In this document: positions 25,802 through 35,790 of the stretch, piece after piece | Layout: each line of letters opens with the position of its first letter | How positions within the stretch are numbered: position 1 is the stretch's first letter | NCBI RefSeq assembly: GCF_027943945.1 | Contig: NZ_AP027141.1 | Span: forward strand, 1,798,001-1,862,000 | DNA: 64,000 nucleotides | Origin: Microbacterium terricola | Lineage (GTDB): Bacteria > Actinomycetota > Actinomycetes > Actinomycetales > Microbacteriaceae | Direction of reading: 5' to 3' | Position numbers and translations under genes: made by a program | Notes under the pieces: generated by a model | The model's database searches: none | What the model saw: only the letters and a program-made list of their open reading frames with translations | What the model was told of the DNA's origin: nothing

Positions 25802-26215
25802 ATGAAGATCGTCGCCGGATCCGACTGGAGAGACGCCATCCCCTTCGAGAGCCCCATGCTCGTCGCCGAGGTCGTCCCGGGTGACCCGACCCGCTGCTTC
25901 ACGTGCGGGCCCGACTCCGAGCTGCGGCCGCGCACCGAGCTGTGGGTCGTGAAGCACAAGCATCCGAAGAATCACGCCGGTTTCGTGCGGTTCTACTGCG
26001 CCGAGCACCGCCCGGCGTTCCAGCGCCCCGCACCCGTCGTCGAGACGCGGCCCGGCCGCGCCGCACCCCGCGCCGCCCGCCAGCCCTCGACGCGACAGCC
26101 CGCGGTGCGTCGCCCGACCCCATCGGACGAGCGCCCCAAGGCGCTGTGCCCCGACTGCTACGTCGAGGTGCCCGCCACCGGCATCTGCGGCATGTGCGGC
26201 AACACGGTGGCGTGA
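25802..26215 (+). CDS. Zinc-ribbon protein, hypothetical
   Basis: A 137-residue soluble protein with two cysteine clusters. The N-terminal domain contains CFTCG and, about 35 residues later, FYCAEHRP, which together could bind one zinc. A basic Pro/Arg/Ala-rich linker follows (about residues 74-113). The C terminus is a short zinc ribbon, CPDCYVEVPATGICGMCG. The start is the ATG at 25802, with GGGAGG upstream. The basic linker and two zinc modules suggest a nucleic acid- or protein-binding role, but this is inference. It is divergent from the cysteine-rich microprotein gene. Confidence 0.75.
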   Translation: MKIVAGSDWRDAIPFESPMLVAEVVPGDPTRCFTCGPDSELRPRTELWVVKHKHPKNHAGFVRFYCAEHRPAFQRPAPVVETRPGRAAPRAARQPSTRQPAVRRPTPSDERPKALCPDCYVEVPATGICGMCGNTVA

Positions 26216-26247
26216 CGGCACTGCCTTCACGCGCCACCTAGGGCAGG

Positions 26248-27039
26248 ATGACCCCGGTGCGACGGCGCAGCGTGTGGGTGCTCAGCGTGACCGCGGGAGT
26301 GGTCGCCGTCGCCGCGGCGATCGCGGCGGCGATGGGTGGCGCGTCGACGACACCGGACACGGCGACAGGCCCTTCGCCCTCCGGCACCCCGACCGTCACG
26401 CCGGCACCGGAGCAGCTGGCGCCGCCCCAGGGGCTCGTCGCGACCGGCATCCTGACGTCGCCGGACGGTTCGACCGCGGGCGCGGTGGAAGTGCGCGTCG
26501 TGGGCGAAGAGGCTGAGGTCCTTGTCACCGACCTCGTCAGCGCGCATCCGTCGCTGATCGTCACGATGTCGCTGGTCCCCAGGGAGCAGGACCCGTGCGC
26601 GGACGGAGGGCTGTACGACCTCGGCGAGTACCCTGCCGCCAGCGCCATCGAGTTCAACCTGTCGAGCGAGACCGTCCACGGCGACTGGACTGCCTTCGAC
26701 GAACTCGACCTCAGCGTCGCCGGCGGCGAGCACGAAGGATGCGGGCTGCTCATCGCCGCCCGCGCGCCACTGGACTGGACCATGGACCCGCTGCGCCCGT
26801 GGCTCGACGACCTCGCCGATCGCGGCCCGACCATCGGCGCGCACGGTGCTGTCACGCTCGACGCCGACGGCCGGCGGGTCTACGTGGTCGCGGCGGACGA
26901 TCTGATCGATCCCGTCGCCGCACGGTTCGGCGTCACGCGTGACGACATCTTCTATCTCAACGAAGACCGCATGCCCAACCCTATCAAGGCGATCCTCGAC
27001 GCGGGCGAGGAGCTCAATCTCACCCTCTCCGCCCGCTGA
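26248..27039 (+). CDS. Membrane-anchored exported protein with a C-terminal LysM-like segment
   Basis: A 263-residue protein with a basic N terminus and one membrane helix (about residues 9-29), then a Thr/Pro/Ser linker and an extracytoplasmic domain with two cysteines (PCADGG and EGCGLL), possibly a disulphide. The last 45 residues resemble a LysM module (YVVAADDLIDPVAARFGV, then YLNEDRM and a C-terminal GEELNLTL). LysM binds peptidoglycan, so a cell-wall location is likely. The start ATG at 26248 has AGGGCAGG directly upstream. The middle domain is not recognised. It ends six bases from a convergent aldo/keto reductase gene. Confidence 0.75.
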   Translation: MTPVRRRSVWVLSVTAGVVAVAAAIAAAMGGASTTPDTATGPSPSGTPTVTPAPEQLAPPQGLVATGILTSPDGSTAGAVEVRVVGEEAEVLVTDLVSAHPSLIVTMSLVPREQDPCADGGLYDLGEYPAASAIEFNLSSETVHGDWTAFDELDLSVAGGEHEGCGLLIAARAPLDWTMDPLRPWLDDLADRGPTIGAHGAVTLDADGRRVYVVAADDLIDPVAARFGVTRDDIFYLNEDRMPNPIKAILDAGEELNLTLSAR

Positions 27040-27045
27040 CGGGCG

Positions 27046-28852
<1,807 letters not shown>

Positions 28853-28862
28853 GCGAGCGCGG

Positions 28863-29570
28863 CTACGACCGCTGCAGGAGGATCGCGGCGGGCATCCGCG
28901 CGACGATGACGCGGAACGCCGGCTTCACGGTCGCGGCCGCGATGGCGGGCTCGACGATGCGCGGGGCGGTCACGATGTGCTCCGAGCCCTTCCAGACGAT
29001 CCGGGCCGTGCCGGCGGCGACCACGTTGCGTGCCCAGTTCGTGTGAGGGCCCCAGGGCAGACCGATCACGATCAGGCCGGGATCGGAGCTCGGCACGACA
29101 GCCACGGGGACGGAGTAGGGGGTGCCGCTCTTGCGGCCCGTGTGGTGGAGCACCGCCCAGAGCGGGAAGAGGCGCCGTCCGGCCAGCATCGTCGCGATCG
29201 GCTCGGTGGCCGCGATGAGCGCGCGCGGCGGACCCGAGCTTCCCTCGGACCGGCCGCGTCGGAGTCCTGTACCCCCGCGCCGCACGTCGCCGAAGTGGAA
29301 TGCGAGCACCGCGGCCATTCCGATCGCCCCGACCACGGCGCCGGCCGCCTGGCCCCGTGAGCGGATGCCGTGGCGCAGCGCCGCTGCTCCCGCGATCGCG
29401 TTGACGGCGCTCCACGCCACATTCGAGGTGGGCGAGGACTCCCCCACCCCTGGGGGATCGCCGAAGGGGCTCGGGAACGGCTTGCCTTGCACTCCGCTCA
29501 CGCCGTGCGGGACCGCGTTGACGAGCAGCGCTGCGCCGAGCGCGGCGCGCAGGATCGACCTGACGGACAT
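28863..29570 (-). CDS. Fusion of a membrane domain and a Ddn-like (F420H2-dependent nitroreductase family) domain
   Basis: A 235-residue protein. Residues 1-100 contain a short N-terminal hydrophobic segment and two more hydrophobic stretches (VAWSAVNAIAGAAAL and AAGAVVGAIGMAAVLAF), and look like a small multi-helix membrane domain. Residues about 120-230 match the deazaflavin-dependent nitroreductase family: LHHTGRKSGTPYSVPV, GLPWGPHTNWARNVVAAG and ARIVWKG. Such proteins use F420 or related cofactors, but the cofactor here is not proven. The start ATG at 29570 follows TAGTCT by six bases. The gene ends 10 bases from the convergent PCD-like/VOC gene. The fusion is unusual for the family, whose members are normally about 150 residues. 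Confidence 0.75.
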   Translation of the reverse strand: MSVRSILRAALGAALLVNAVPHGVSGVQGKPFPSPFGDPPGVGESSPTSNVAWSAVNAIAGAAALRHGIRSRGQAAGAVVGAIGMAAVLAFHFGDVRRGGTGLRRGRSEGSSGPPRALIAATEPIATMLAGRRLFPLWAVLHHTGRKSGTPYSVPVAVVPSSDPGLIVIGLPWGPHTNWARNVVAAGTARIVWKGSEHIVTAPRIVEPAIAAATVKPAFRVIVARMPAAILLQRS

Positions 29571-29576
29571 GCGCTC

Positions 29577-29582
29577 AGACTA
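29577..29582 (-). promoter_or_regulatory. Leaderless -10 box for the Ddn-like fusion gene
   Basis: TAGTCT on the - strand, six bases before the ATG at 29570, with no ribosome site. Confidence 0.55.
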
Positions 29583-29617
29583 CGTCCGCATACCGCGAGC
29601 GATGCCATGATGCGGAG

Positions 29618-30502
29618 GTGACCTTCGTCCACGGCCGCCGGCTTCTCATCTTCGTCCCGCTGACGCTCGTCGCAGCTCTCGCCGGGTGCGCATCGCCCTT
29701 CGCGCTGTCGGACCCGGCGCCGAGCGGTGTGCCCACGCCGGCGGTGACCGAGTCGTTCGGCTCGCCGACCGGCGACGACGCGCTGGTGGTGCGCTACGAC
29801 GACACCGAGCTGCACATCGCGTCGATGGATGCCGCCAGCAACCTCGAGACGATCCCCGACGACCTGCCGTCCCTCCGCGCCGAAGACGTCTACGTGTTCG
29901 TTCCGCAGGCGGGGTGGACGCTGAGCGCGGCGCAGTTCACGGGCGAGCCCTACGAATGCGACGAGTGGTCGCTCACACCCGAGCAGACCGATCTCGGCGG
30001 CGGATGGTGGGCAGTCCGGCCAGTCGGCCAGGCCGGCGACTATACGCTGCAGCTCAGCGCCGCGAGCGGGCCCGGCCTGCCGCTCGGCGGTGAAGTCGGC
30101 GCAGTCGGCGCGTACATCGCGCTGCAGACGACGACGGACCGACCGCTCCCTCCGCCTGTCGCCACCCTCGACGTTCTCGCATCCGACGACGAGCCCGGGT
30201 CGGTCTCCGTCTCGCTCATCGGCCTGTCGGTCTCTCCTGCGGAGGTCACCTCCACGGTGACACTCACCGGTCCGGATGGCGACCGCGTGACGGTCGCGCC
30301 TGCGTCGCCAGCCGACACCTGCAACGCCGCCGGTGACGAGCTGCTGACTGCGGAGCTCTCGGTCGCCGACGCGGAGACCCTCGGCGACGTGCCGTACGAC
30401 TACGACATCGAGCTCACGCTCGACGGTCAGACCTATCGCGCGACCGGATCCCTCGCCGAGGGCATGGGGGACGCTCTGGAGTTCGCACCGCCGCTGCCCT
30501 GA
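29618..30502 (+). CDS. Lipoprotein, hypothetical
   Basis: A 294-residue exported protein. The signal peptide ends in the lipobox ALAGC, with the lipidated cysteine at residue 24. The mature part is acidic and beta-rich, with a Thr/Pro linker after the anchor and two more cysteines (YECDEW, DTCNAAG). No enzyme motif is seen. The GTG at 29618 is the only reasonable start. The 15 bases before and including it (CATGATGCGGAGGTG) also occur at the start of the next lipoprotein gene. CATGAT ends six bases before the GTG. GGAG overlaps that spacer and is too close to act as a normal ribosome site. Confidence 0.72.
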   Translation: MTFVHGRRLLIFVPLTLVAALAGCASPFALSDPAPSGVPTPAVTESFGSPTGDDALVVRYDDTELHIASMDAASNLETIPDDLPSLRAEDVYVFVPQAGWTLSAAQFTGEPYECDEWSLTPEQTDLGGGWWAVRPVGQAGDYTLQLSAASGPGLPLGGEVGAVGAYIALQTTTDRPLPPPVATLDVLASDDEPGSVSVSLIGLSVSPAEVTSTVTLTGPDGDRVTVAPASPADTCNAAGDELLTAELSVADAETLGDVPYDYDIELTLDGQTYRATGSLAEGMGDALEFAPPLP

Positions 30503-30549
30503 GTCAGATCTCAGCGAACAGCGAGTGAGAATCGCGCTGGTGCTGACTC
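30501..30549. terminator. Candidate stem-loop between two lipoprotein genes
   Basis: GAGTCAG (30501-30507) pairs with CTGACTC (30543-30549), with CAGCG and CGCTG inside. No T run follows. Weak call. Confidence 0.3.
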
Positions 30550-30575
30550 GGGGATGGTGCTGTCATGATGCGGAG

Positions 30576-31058
30576 GTGGATCGAATGAGCACCCGGCACG
30601 CACTCGCTTCCACGGTGGCGCTGGCCGCGGTCATCGGCGTGGTCTTCGGGCTGGGCGGATGCGCCGCCGACGATTCCGAAGCCGGCTTCGGCTTGCCGAC
30701 CCTCAGTCCCGAGGAATCGGCCGGCGTGCTCGACGCCGCAGGGCCTGCGGCAGTGGACGGCGCACTCCAGGTCGAGACGAACGGCTGCTTCATGTGGCGC
30801 GCGGACGGCGCGCCCGAGGACGGCGCGTGGATCGTGTGGCCGGAAGGGGCGCGTCAGGACGCGGACGTCGTCGTTCTCTCGAGTGGAGACCGCGTGGGCT
30901 CGGGCGACGGAATCCTCGGCGAAGGCGATCTCGTCACCCTCTCCGACCTGCCGTCAGGCGCCGATCCTGACTCCTACTTCGGCAGCTTCGGCGCATTCTG
31001 CGGCGCAGACGAGCGCGGGGTGATCGTGCTCGAGCGGGCTGACGCCCCCGCCCCGTGA
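30576..31058 (+). CDS. Small lipoprotein, hypothetical
   Basis: A 160-residue exported protein with a lipobox LGGC near residue 29 and an acidic mature domain with two cysteines (NGCFMW, AFCGAD). It has no recognised domain. Two starts are possible. The GTG at 30576 sits in the same 15-base context as the previous gene's start (CATGATGCGGAGGTG) and fits a leaderless mRNA. The ATG at 30585 has GGAGG eight bases upstream. I chose the GTG by analogy with the neighbour; the mature protein is the same either way. It may be a diverged relative of the preceding lipoprotein, but similarity beyond the start region is not evident. Confidence 0.68.
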   Translation: MDRMSTRHALASTVALAAVIGVVFGLGGCAADDSEAGFGLPTLSPEESAGVLDAAGPAAVDGALQVETNGCFMWRADGAPEDGAWIVWPEGARQDADVVVLSSGDRVGSGDGILGEGDLVTLSDLPSGADPDSYFGSFGAFCGADERGVIVLERADAPAP

Positions 31059-31092
31059 GCTACCTTCGGGGGAGAACGAAAGGCGCCGCCAC

Positions 31093-31443
31093 GTGAAGAT
31101 CTCCCTGCTCCGACGGTTCGTCGCACTCGTCGATGAAGGCATCCACTTCCCGCGCGCTGCGGAGGCACTCGGCATCCCGCTGGCCTCGCTGTACACCTCG
31201 ATCGACAAGCTGGAGGAAGAGGTCGGACACCCGCTCTTCACGGGAGCCAAGTCCAACCTCGCCCTGACCGGCGCGGGCGCGCTCCTCCTCGAGGAGGCTC
31301 GGCAGCAGATCGCCGCAGCGCCCGCACCGGCGCCCAAGCAGGTCGCTCCGGCCGGCGGCAAGGCGAAAGCGTCGAAGGGGAAGGGGCGGACACCCCGGGT
31401 GAAGGGTCAGCCCGTGACATACAAGAAGCGCCAAGGGCGATAG
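31093..31443 (+). CDS. Half-size LysR-type protein: HTH domain with a basic tail
   Basis: A 116-residue protein. Residues 1-65 are a LysR-type winged helix (SLLRRFVALVDEGIHFPRAA, LGIPLASLYTSIDKLEEEVGHPLF, then LTGAGALLLEEA). The 200-residue effector domain of normal LysR regulators is missing. In its place is a tail of about 45 residues rich in Lys, Arg, Pro and Gly (KAKASKGKGRTPRVKG, YKKRQGR). The tail suggests non-specific DNA contact, like a nucleoid-associated protein; this is inference. The GTG at 31093 has AAAGG about 11 bases upstream. The open frame ends cleanly, and I see no remnant of an effector domain downstream in any frame, so it does not look like a recent truncation. Confidence 0.72.
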   Translation: MKISLLRRFVALVDEGIHFPRAAEALGIPLASLYTSIDKLEEEVGHPLFTGAKSNLALTGAGALLLEEARQQIAAAPAPAPKQVAPAGGKAKASKGKGRTPRVKGQPVTYKKRQGR

Positions 31444-31444
31444 C

Positions 31445-31482
31445 GGGCGTTTCGTCTCGCTGCGCTCGCTCAACGACCGGCG
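31445..31482. repeat. Candidate dispersed intergenic repeat
   Basis: The 48-base gap between two convergent genes holds GGGCGTTTCGTCTCGCTGCG followed by CTCGCTCAACGACCGG. I recall very similar intergenic strings in Microbacterium-type genomes; this is memory, not a search. There is only one copy in this window. Confidence 0.4.
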
Positions 31483-31491
31483 GGAGACCTC

Positions 31492-33144
31492 CTACCGCTC
31501 GGTGACCTGTCCGGCCTCGACACGCCAGTGCCGATCGGTCCTCACCGTCGCCAGCATCCGTCGGTCGTGGGTCACGAGCAGCAGACACCCCTCGTACGAT
31601 TCGAGCGCCTGTTCCAGCTGCTCGATGGCCGGCAGATCCAGGTGGTTCGTCGGCTCGTCGAGCACCAGCACATTCACGCCGCGTGCCTGCAGGAGGGCCA
31701 GGGCGGCGCGCGTGCGCTCCCCCGGTGACAGCTGGTCGACCGGTCGCAGCACGTGATCGGCCTTGAGTCCGAACTTCGCGAGCAGCGTGCGCACCTCACC
31801 CGCGGCCATCTCGGGGACGAGCTCTTCGAACGCGGCGGCGAGCGGCTGCGACCCTGCCAGCAGCCCGCGCGCCTGGTCGATCTCGCCGATCTGCACGTTG
31901 GCGCCGAGGCCCGCCGTGCCCTCATCCGGCACCTGCGTGCCCAGCAGCGCGCGGAGGAGCGTCGACTTGCCTGCCCCGTTGGGTCCGGTGATGCCAATGC
32001 GCTCGCCCGCGTTCACCTGCAGCGAGAGCGGACCGAGAGTGAATGCGCCCTGGCGGAGCACCGCGCCGCTCAGCGTCGCCACCACCGAGCTCGATCGGGG
32101 TGCCGATCCGATGGTGAATTCGAGCTGCCACTCCTTGCGCGGCTCCTCGACCTCGTCGAGCCGGGCGATCCGGCTCTCCATCTGGCGCACCTTCTGCGCC
32201 TGCTTCTCGCTCGACTCCGTCGCGGCCTTGCGGCGGATCTTGTCGTTGTCGGGCGACTTCTTCATCGCGTTGCGCACGCCCTGACTCGACCACTCCCGCT
32301 GCGTCCGCGCTCGCGCCACGAGGTCGGCCTTCTTGTCGGCGAACTCGTCGTACTTCTCCCTCGCGTGGCGGCGCAGCGTCGCGCGCTCTTCGAGGTACGC
32401 GTCATAGCCGCCGCCGAAGACCCGGTTGGCGTTCTGCGCCAGATCGAGCTCGAGCACACGGGTCACGCAGCGCGCGAGGAACTCGCGGTCGTGGCTGACC
32501 AGAACGACGCCGCCCCGCAGCCCGCGCACGAACGACTCCAGGCGTTCGAGTCCGTCCGGGTCCAGGTCGTTCGTGGGCTCGTCGAGAAGCACGATGTCGA
32601 ACCGCGACAGCAGGAGAGCCGCGAGCCCGACGCGGGCGGCCTGCCCACCCGACAGCGCGGTCATGAGCGCATCGCCGCCGAGGTCGAGGCCGAGATCCGC
32701 GAGCACCACGGGGAGCCGCTCCTCGAGATCGGCGGCGCCGCTCGCCAGCCACCGATCGAGCGCGACCGAGTACGCGTCCGCCGGGTCGACGCCCGGCGTC
32801 GCGGAGTCGGGGTCGCCGAGAGCGGTGGCGGCAGCATCCATCTCGCGCGTCGCGTCCGCGCAGCCGGTGCGTCGGGCGATGTAATCGGCGACGGTCTCGC
32901 CCGGGATGCGCTCGTGCTCCTGCGGCAGCCAGCCCACGAAGGCGTCGGCCGGCGCGAGCGAGACAGTGCCCGCCTGCGGCTCGTCGATGCCGGCGAGCAG
33001 CTTCAGCAGCGTGGACTTGCCTGCGCCGTTCGCCCCCACGACGCCGACCACGTCGCCCGGCGCGACGGTCAGGTCGAGGCCCTCGAAGAGGGTGCGGTGG
33101 CCGTAGCCGCCGGCGAGGCTCTGGGCGACGAGGGTTGCGGTCAT
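31492..33144 (-). CDS. ABC-F family ATPase
   Basis: Soluble protein with two ABC ATPase domains and no membrane part (550 aa), of the ABC-F family that acts on ribosomes (translation or antibiotic protection). The first Walker A is GANGAGKST, with signature LSGGQAARVGLA and Walker B IVLLDEPTNDLD. The interdomain linker is Lys/Arg-rich (about residues 245-310, with KKADLVARARTQREW and MKKSPDNDKIRRKA). The second Walker A is GPNGAGKST, with signature LSPGERTRAALA and DEPTNHLD. The start ATG at 33144 follows GAAGAT by six bases, a leaderless-like spacing. Whether it gives resistance or is a housekeeping factor cannot be told. Confidence 0.93.
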   Translation of the reverse strand: MTATLVAQSLAGGYGHRTLFEGLDLTVAPGDVVGVVGANGAGKSTLLKLLAGIDEPQAGTVSLAPADAFVGWLPQEHERIPGETVADYIARRTGCADATREMDAAATALGDPDSATPGVDPADAYSVALDRWLASGAADLEERLPVVLADLGLDLGGDALMTALSGGQAARVGLAALLLSRFDIVLLDEPTNDLDPDGLERLESFVRGLRGGVVLVSHDREFLARCVTRVLELDLAQNANRVFGGGYDAYLEERATLRRHAREKYDEFADKKADLVARARTQREWSSQGVRNAMKKSPDNDKIRRKAATESSEKQAQKVRQMESRIARLDEVEEPRKEWQLEFTIGSAPRSSSVVATLSGAVLRQGAFTLGPLSLQVNAGERIGITGPNGAGKSTLLRALLGTQVPDEGTAGLGANVQIGEIDQARGLLAGSQPLAAAFEELVPEMAAGEVRTLLAKFGLKADHVLRPVDQLSPGERTRAALALLQARGVNVLVLDEPTNHLDLPAIEQLEQALESYEGCLLLVTHDRRMLATVRTDRHWRVEAGQVTER

Positions 33145-33347
33145 GGCTCGATCTTCTCGGGGCGTGGGCGCCGGTCGCTGCGGGCGGGGTCAGAGTCCGA
33201 CGACGAAGGGATCGAACGCCAGACCGAGCGTACTACCGCCCTGACCACGGCTCGCGGCTGAGTGGCCGCTCGGACCCGGGCAGCTCCTGGCTGAGGCGGG
33301 CCGGTCCCAGTAGTCTCACCTCAACCGGCTCGACGAGGAGGCGGTAG

Positions 33348-34682
33348 GTGGTCTACCGAATGGGGATGCCCGTGAACGATGATCGGACGCGCGCTGTGCG
33401 GCGCATCATGGCCGGTGCGGCGCTGGCCGCCTTCGCCCTCGGCGGCGTGATCGCGGTACCCGCGGGGGCGCAGGCGCGTGACACAGCACCGCTCGAACTG
33501 AAGATCGGAGTCCCGGCCTCTGCTGGCGTCTTCACGGCCGGGGAGACGATTACCGTAACCTTCACCGCGAGGAACGCCGGGAACTCCGCCGTTACCCTGC
33601 CAGAGGATGCGCGCGTCGTCGTGGAAGCGGTGCAAGACGGCCCTGTCACGTCCTACACCGGCGACTGCGCGGCCACCGGCGTCATGCCCGTGGACTCCTA
33701 TGTCAAGCACAGCGGCGAGTTCGACCTCCCACCCGTCATGCAGGTCGGTGAGATGATCACCTGCACGACCACCTACACCCCTACCGCGGATGACGTGGCC
33801 GCCGGCGGCATCTTCGGAGCGCTCTCCTATCAGCTGGTGCCGAACCTGAAGGAGGCGGGCTGGAAGTACTACACCCTCGCCGCCGAGGGTGGTTCGCCGA
33901 CTCCCGTGATCGCCTCCACCGCGATCGTAGGGAAGCCGCTGACGGTGAAGCGAGGCTTCTACGGATGGTGGAACGAGATCTTCGAGTACACCTGGCTCGT
34001 CGACGGCAAGCCGGCCGGCCGAGTCGGCCCCGCGTTCACGCCGACGGACGACGAGCTCGGATCGGTCATCAGTGTCCGCGTCGCCGGCATGTCCGAGTAC
34101 GGCTCGATCATCAAGACGTCCAATGCGACGGCCCCTGCGGTGGGGAAATTCACCGCACCCACCCCGAGAGTCATCGGCAACACGCGAGTCGGATCGACCC
34201 TCACCGCGATCCCAGGAATCTGGACCCCCTCCGCAGCCAAGACGACCTACCAGTGGTACCGAGCATCGTCGGCCATCTCAGGCGCGACGAACTGGACGTA
34301 CAAGCTCACGGCTGCCGACAAGGGCCGGACCGTCAAGGTGAAGGTCACCGGCGCGAAGCCCGGCTACCCCACCCTCTCGAAGGTGTCCCTCCCGACAACC
34401 ACGATCGATGCGGAACACATCGTGACGGCGACCCCGAAGATCACCGGCACGACCACGGTCGGCAGGAAGCTCACCGCCACCGCGGGCGCGTGGCGGCCGG
34501 CGAGCGTCACCCTGACCTACCGGTGGTACCGCGACAACTCTGCGATCAAGGGCGCGACGAAGCCTGCATATCTGCTGACCGCGGCCGATCGGGGCAAGAC
34601 CATCAAAGTGAAGGTCACCGCCTCGAAGACCGGGTATACGACTGTGGCGAAGGTCTCGCAGGCGACAGCCGAGATCCGCTAG
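33348..34682 (+). CDS. Secreted protein with C-terminal tandem repeats
   Basis: A 444-residue secreted protein. A signal peptide spans about residues 15-42 (AGALAAFAL region, cleavage near PAGAQA). An Ig-like or CARDB-like N-terminal domain follows, with two cysteines (GDCAATG, ITCTTTY). Two and a half copies of a roughly 85-residue beta repeat come next; each has the pattern GTTTVGRKLTATAGAWRP, TYRWYRDNSAIKGATKPAY and TAADRGKTIKVKVTASKTGY. Such repeats are common in actinobacterial surface proteins. No sorting signal or membrane anchor is at the C terminus, so it is probably released or held by another wall interaction. The GTG at 33348 is preceded by GAGGAGG six bases upstream; the ATG at 33360 is the alternative. 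Confidence 0.82.
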   Translation: MVYRMGMPVNDDRTRAVRRIMAGAALAAFALGGVIAVPAGAQARDTAPLELKIGVPASAGVFTAGETITVTFTARNAGNSAVTLPEDARVVVEAVQDGPVTSYTGDCAATGVMPVDSYVKHSGEFDLPPVMQVGEMITCTTTYTPTADDVAAGGIFGALSYQLVPNLKEAGWKYYTLAAEGGSPTPVIASTAIVGKPLTVKRGFYGWWNEIFEYTWLVDGKPAGRVGPAFTPTDDELGSVISVRVAGMSEYGSIIKTSNATAPAVGKFTAPTPRVIGNTRVGSTLTAIPGIWTPSAAKTTYQWYRASSAISGATNWTYKLTAADKGRTVKVKVTGAKPGYPTLSKVSLPTTTIDAEHIVTATPKITGTTTVGRKLTATAGAWRPASVTLTYRWYRDNSAIKGATKPAYLLTAADRGKTIKVKVTASKTGYTTVAKVSQATAEIR

Positions 34683-34708
34683 TTCTGCCATCGGCTCACC
34701 TGGACAGC

Positions 34709-35782
34709 TCAGACGTTGAAGCGGAACTCCACCACGTCGCCGTCGTGCATGACGTACTCCTTGCCCTCGAGGCGCGCCTTGCCGCGGTGGCGGGCCTCCA
34801 GGACGGACCCAGCCTCGATGAGGTCGTCGAACGAGATGACCTCGGCCTTGATGAAGCCCTTCTCGAAGTCGGTGTGGATCACACCGGCCGCCTGAGGAGC
34901 CTTCCAGCCCTTGCCGATCGTCCAGGCGCGCGCTTCCTTCGGACCGGCCGTCAGGTAGGTCTGCAGCCCGAGCGTGTCGAATCCGATGCGCGCGAGCTGG
35001 TCCAGCCCCGACTCGTCCTGACCGGTCGAGGCGAGCAGCTCTGCGGCGTCCTCCGGGTCGAGGTCGATCAGCTCCGACTCGATCTTCGCGTCCAGGAACA
35101 CGGCGTGGGCCGGGGCGACCAGGGCCTCCAGGGAAGCCTTGGCGGCAGCATCCGTCAGAATCGCCTCGTCCACGTTGAAGACGTAGATGTAGGGCTTCGC
35201 GGTGAGCAGGCCCAGCTCCTTGATCGGCGCGAGGTCGATGCCCGAGTGCGAGAGCAGCACGCCGCGCTCCAGGGCATCCTTCGCGGCGACCGCCACCTCG
35301 AGGACCGAGGGGTCGGTCTTCTTGCCCTTGACCTCCTTCTCGATGCGCGGCACGGCCTTCTCGAGCGTCTGCAGGTCGGCGAGCATGAGCTCGGCGTTGA
35401 TGGTCTCGAGGTCGTTCTGGGGGTTCACGCCGCCCTCGACGTGCACGACGTCGTCGTCGGTGAAGCCGCGGACGACCTGGGCGATGGCGTCTGCCTCGCG
35501 GATGTTCGCGAGGAACTGGTTGCCGAGCCCCTCGCCCTCGCTGGCGCCGCGCACGATGCCCGCGATGTCGACGAAGGAGACCGTCGCAGGCAGGATGCGC
35601 TCGGAGTGGAACACCTCCGCGAGCTTCTCGAGCCGCGGATCGGGAAGGCTCACCACGCCGACGTTGGGCTCGATCGTCGCGAACGGATAGTTCGCCGCGA
35701 GCACGTCGTTCTTGGTGAGTGCGTTGAAGAGGGTGGACTTGCCGACGTTGGGCAGGCCGACGATGCCGATAGTGAGAGCCAC
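34709..35782 (-). CDS. ychF: Redox-regulated ATPase YchF (Obg-related, OLA1 family)
   Basis: Universally conserved P-loop ATPase that binds ribosomes and takes part in stress and translation control (357 aa). The P loop is GLPNVGKS (residues 9-16), the G3 motif is DIAG in FVDIAGIVRGASEGEGLGNQFL, and NVDE replaces NKxD, giving ATP preference as known for the family. The C-terminal TGS domain ends GKEYVMHDGDVVEFRFNV. The start is the GTG at 35782: TAGACT ends eight bases before it, and MALTIGIVGLPNVGK is the normal family N terminus. A TTG three codons upstream overlaps the promoter box and is rejected. Confidence 0.97.
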   Translation of the reverse strand: MALTIGIVGLPNVGKSTLFNALTKNDVLAANYPFATIEPNVGVVSLPDPRLEKLAEVFHSERILPATVSFVDIAGIVRGASEGEGLGNQFLANIREADAIAQVVRGFTDDDVVHVEGGVNPQNDLETINAELMLADLQTLEKAVPRIEKEVKGKKTDPSVLEVAVAAKDALERGVLLSHSGIDLAPIKELGLLTAKPYIYVFNVDEAILTDAAAKASLEALVAPAHAVFLDAKIESELIDLDPEDAAELLASTGQDESGLDQLARIGFDTLGLQTYLTAGPKEARAWTIGKGWKAPQAAGVIHTDFEKGFIKAEVISFDDLIEAGSVLEARHRGKARLEGKEYVMHDGDVVEFRFNV

Positions 35783-35790
35783 GGGCCCCA

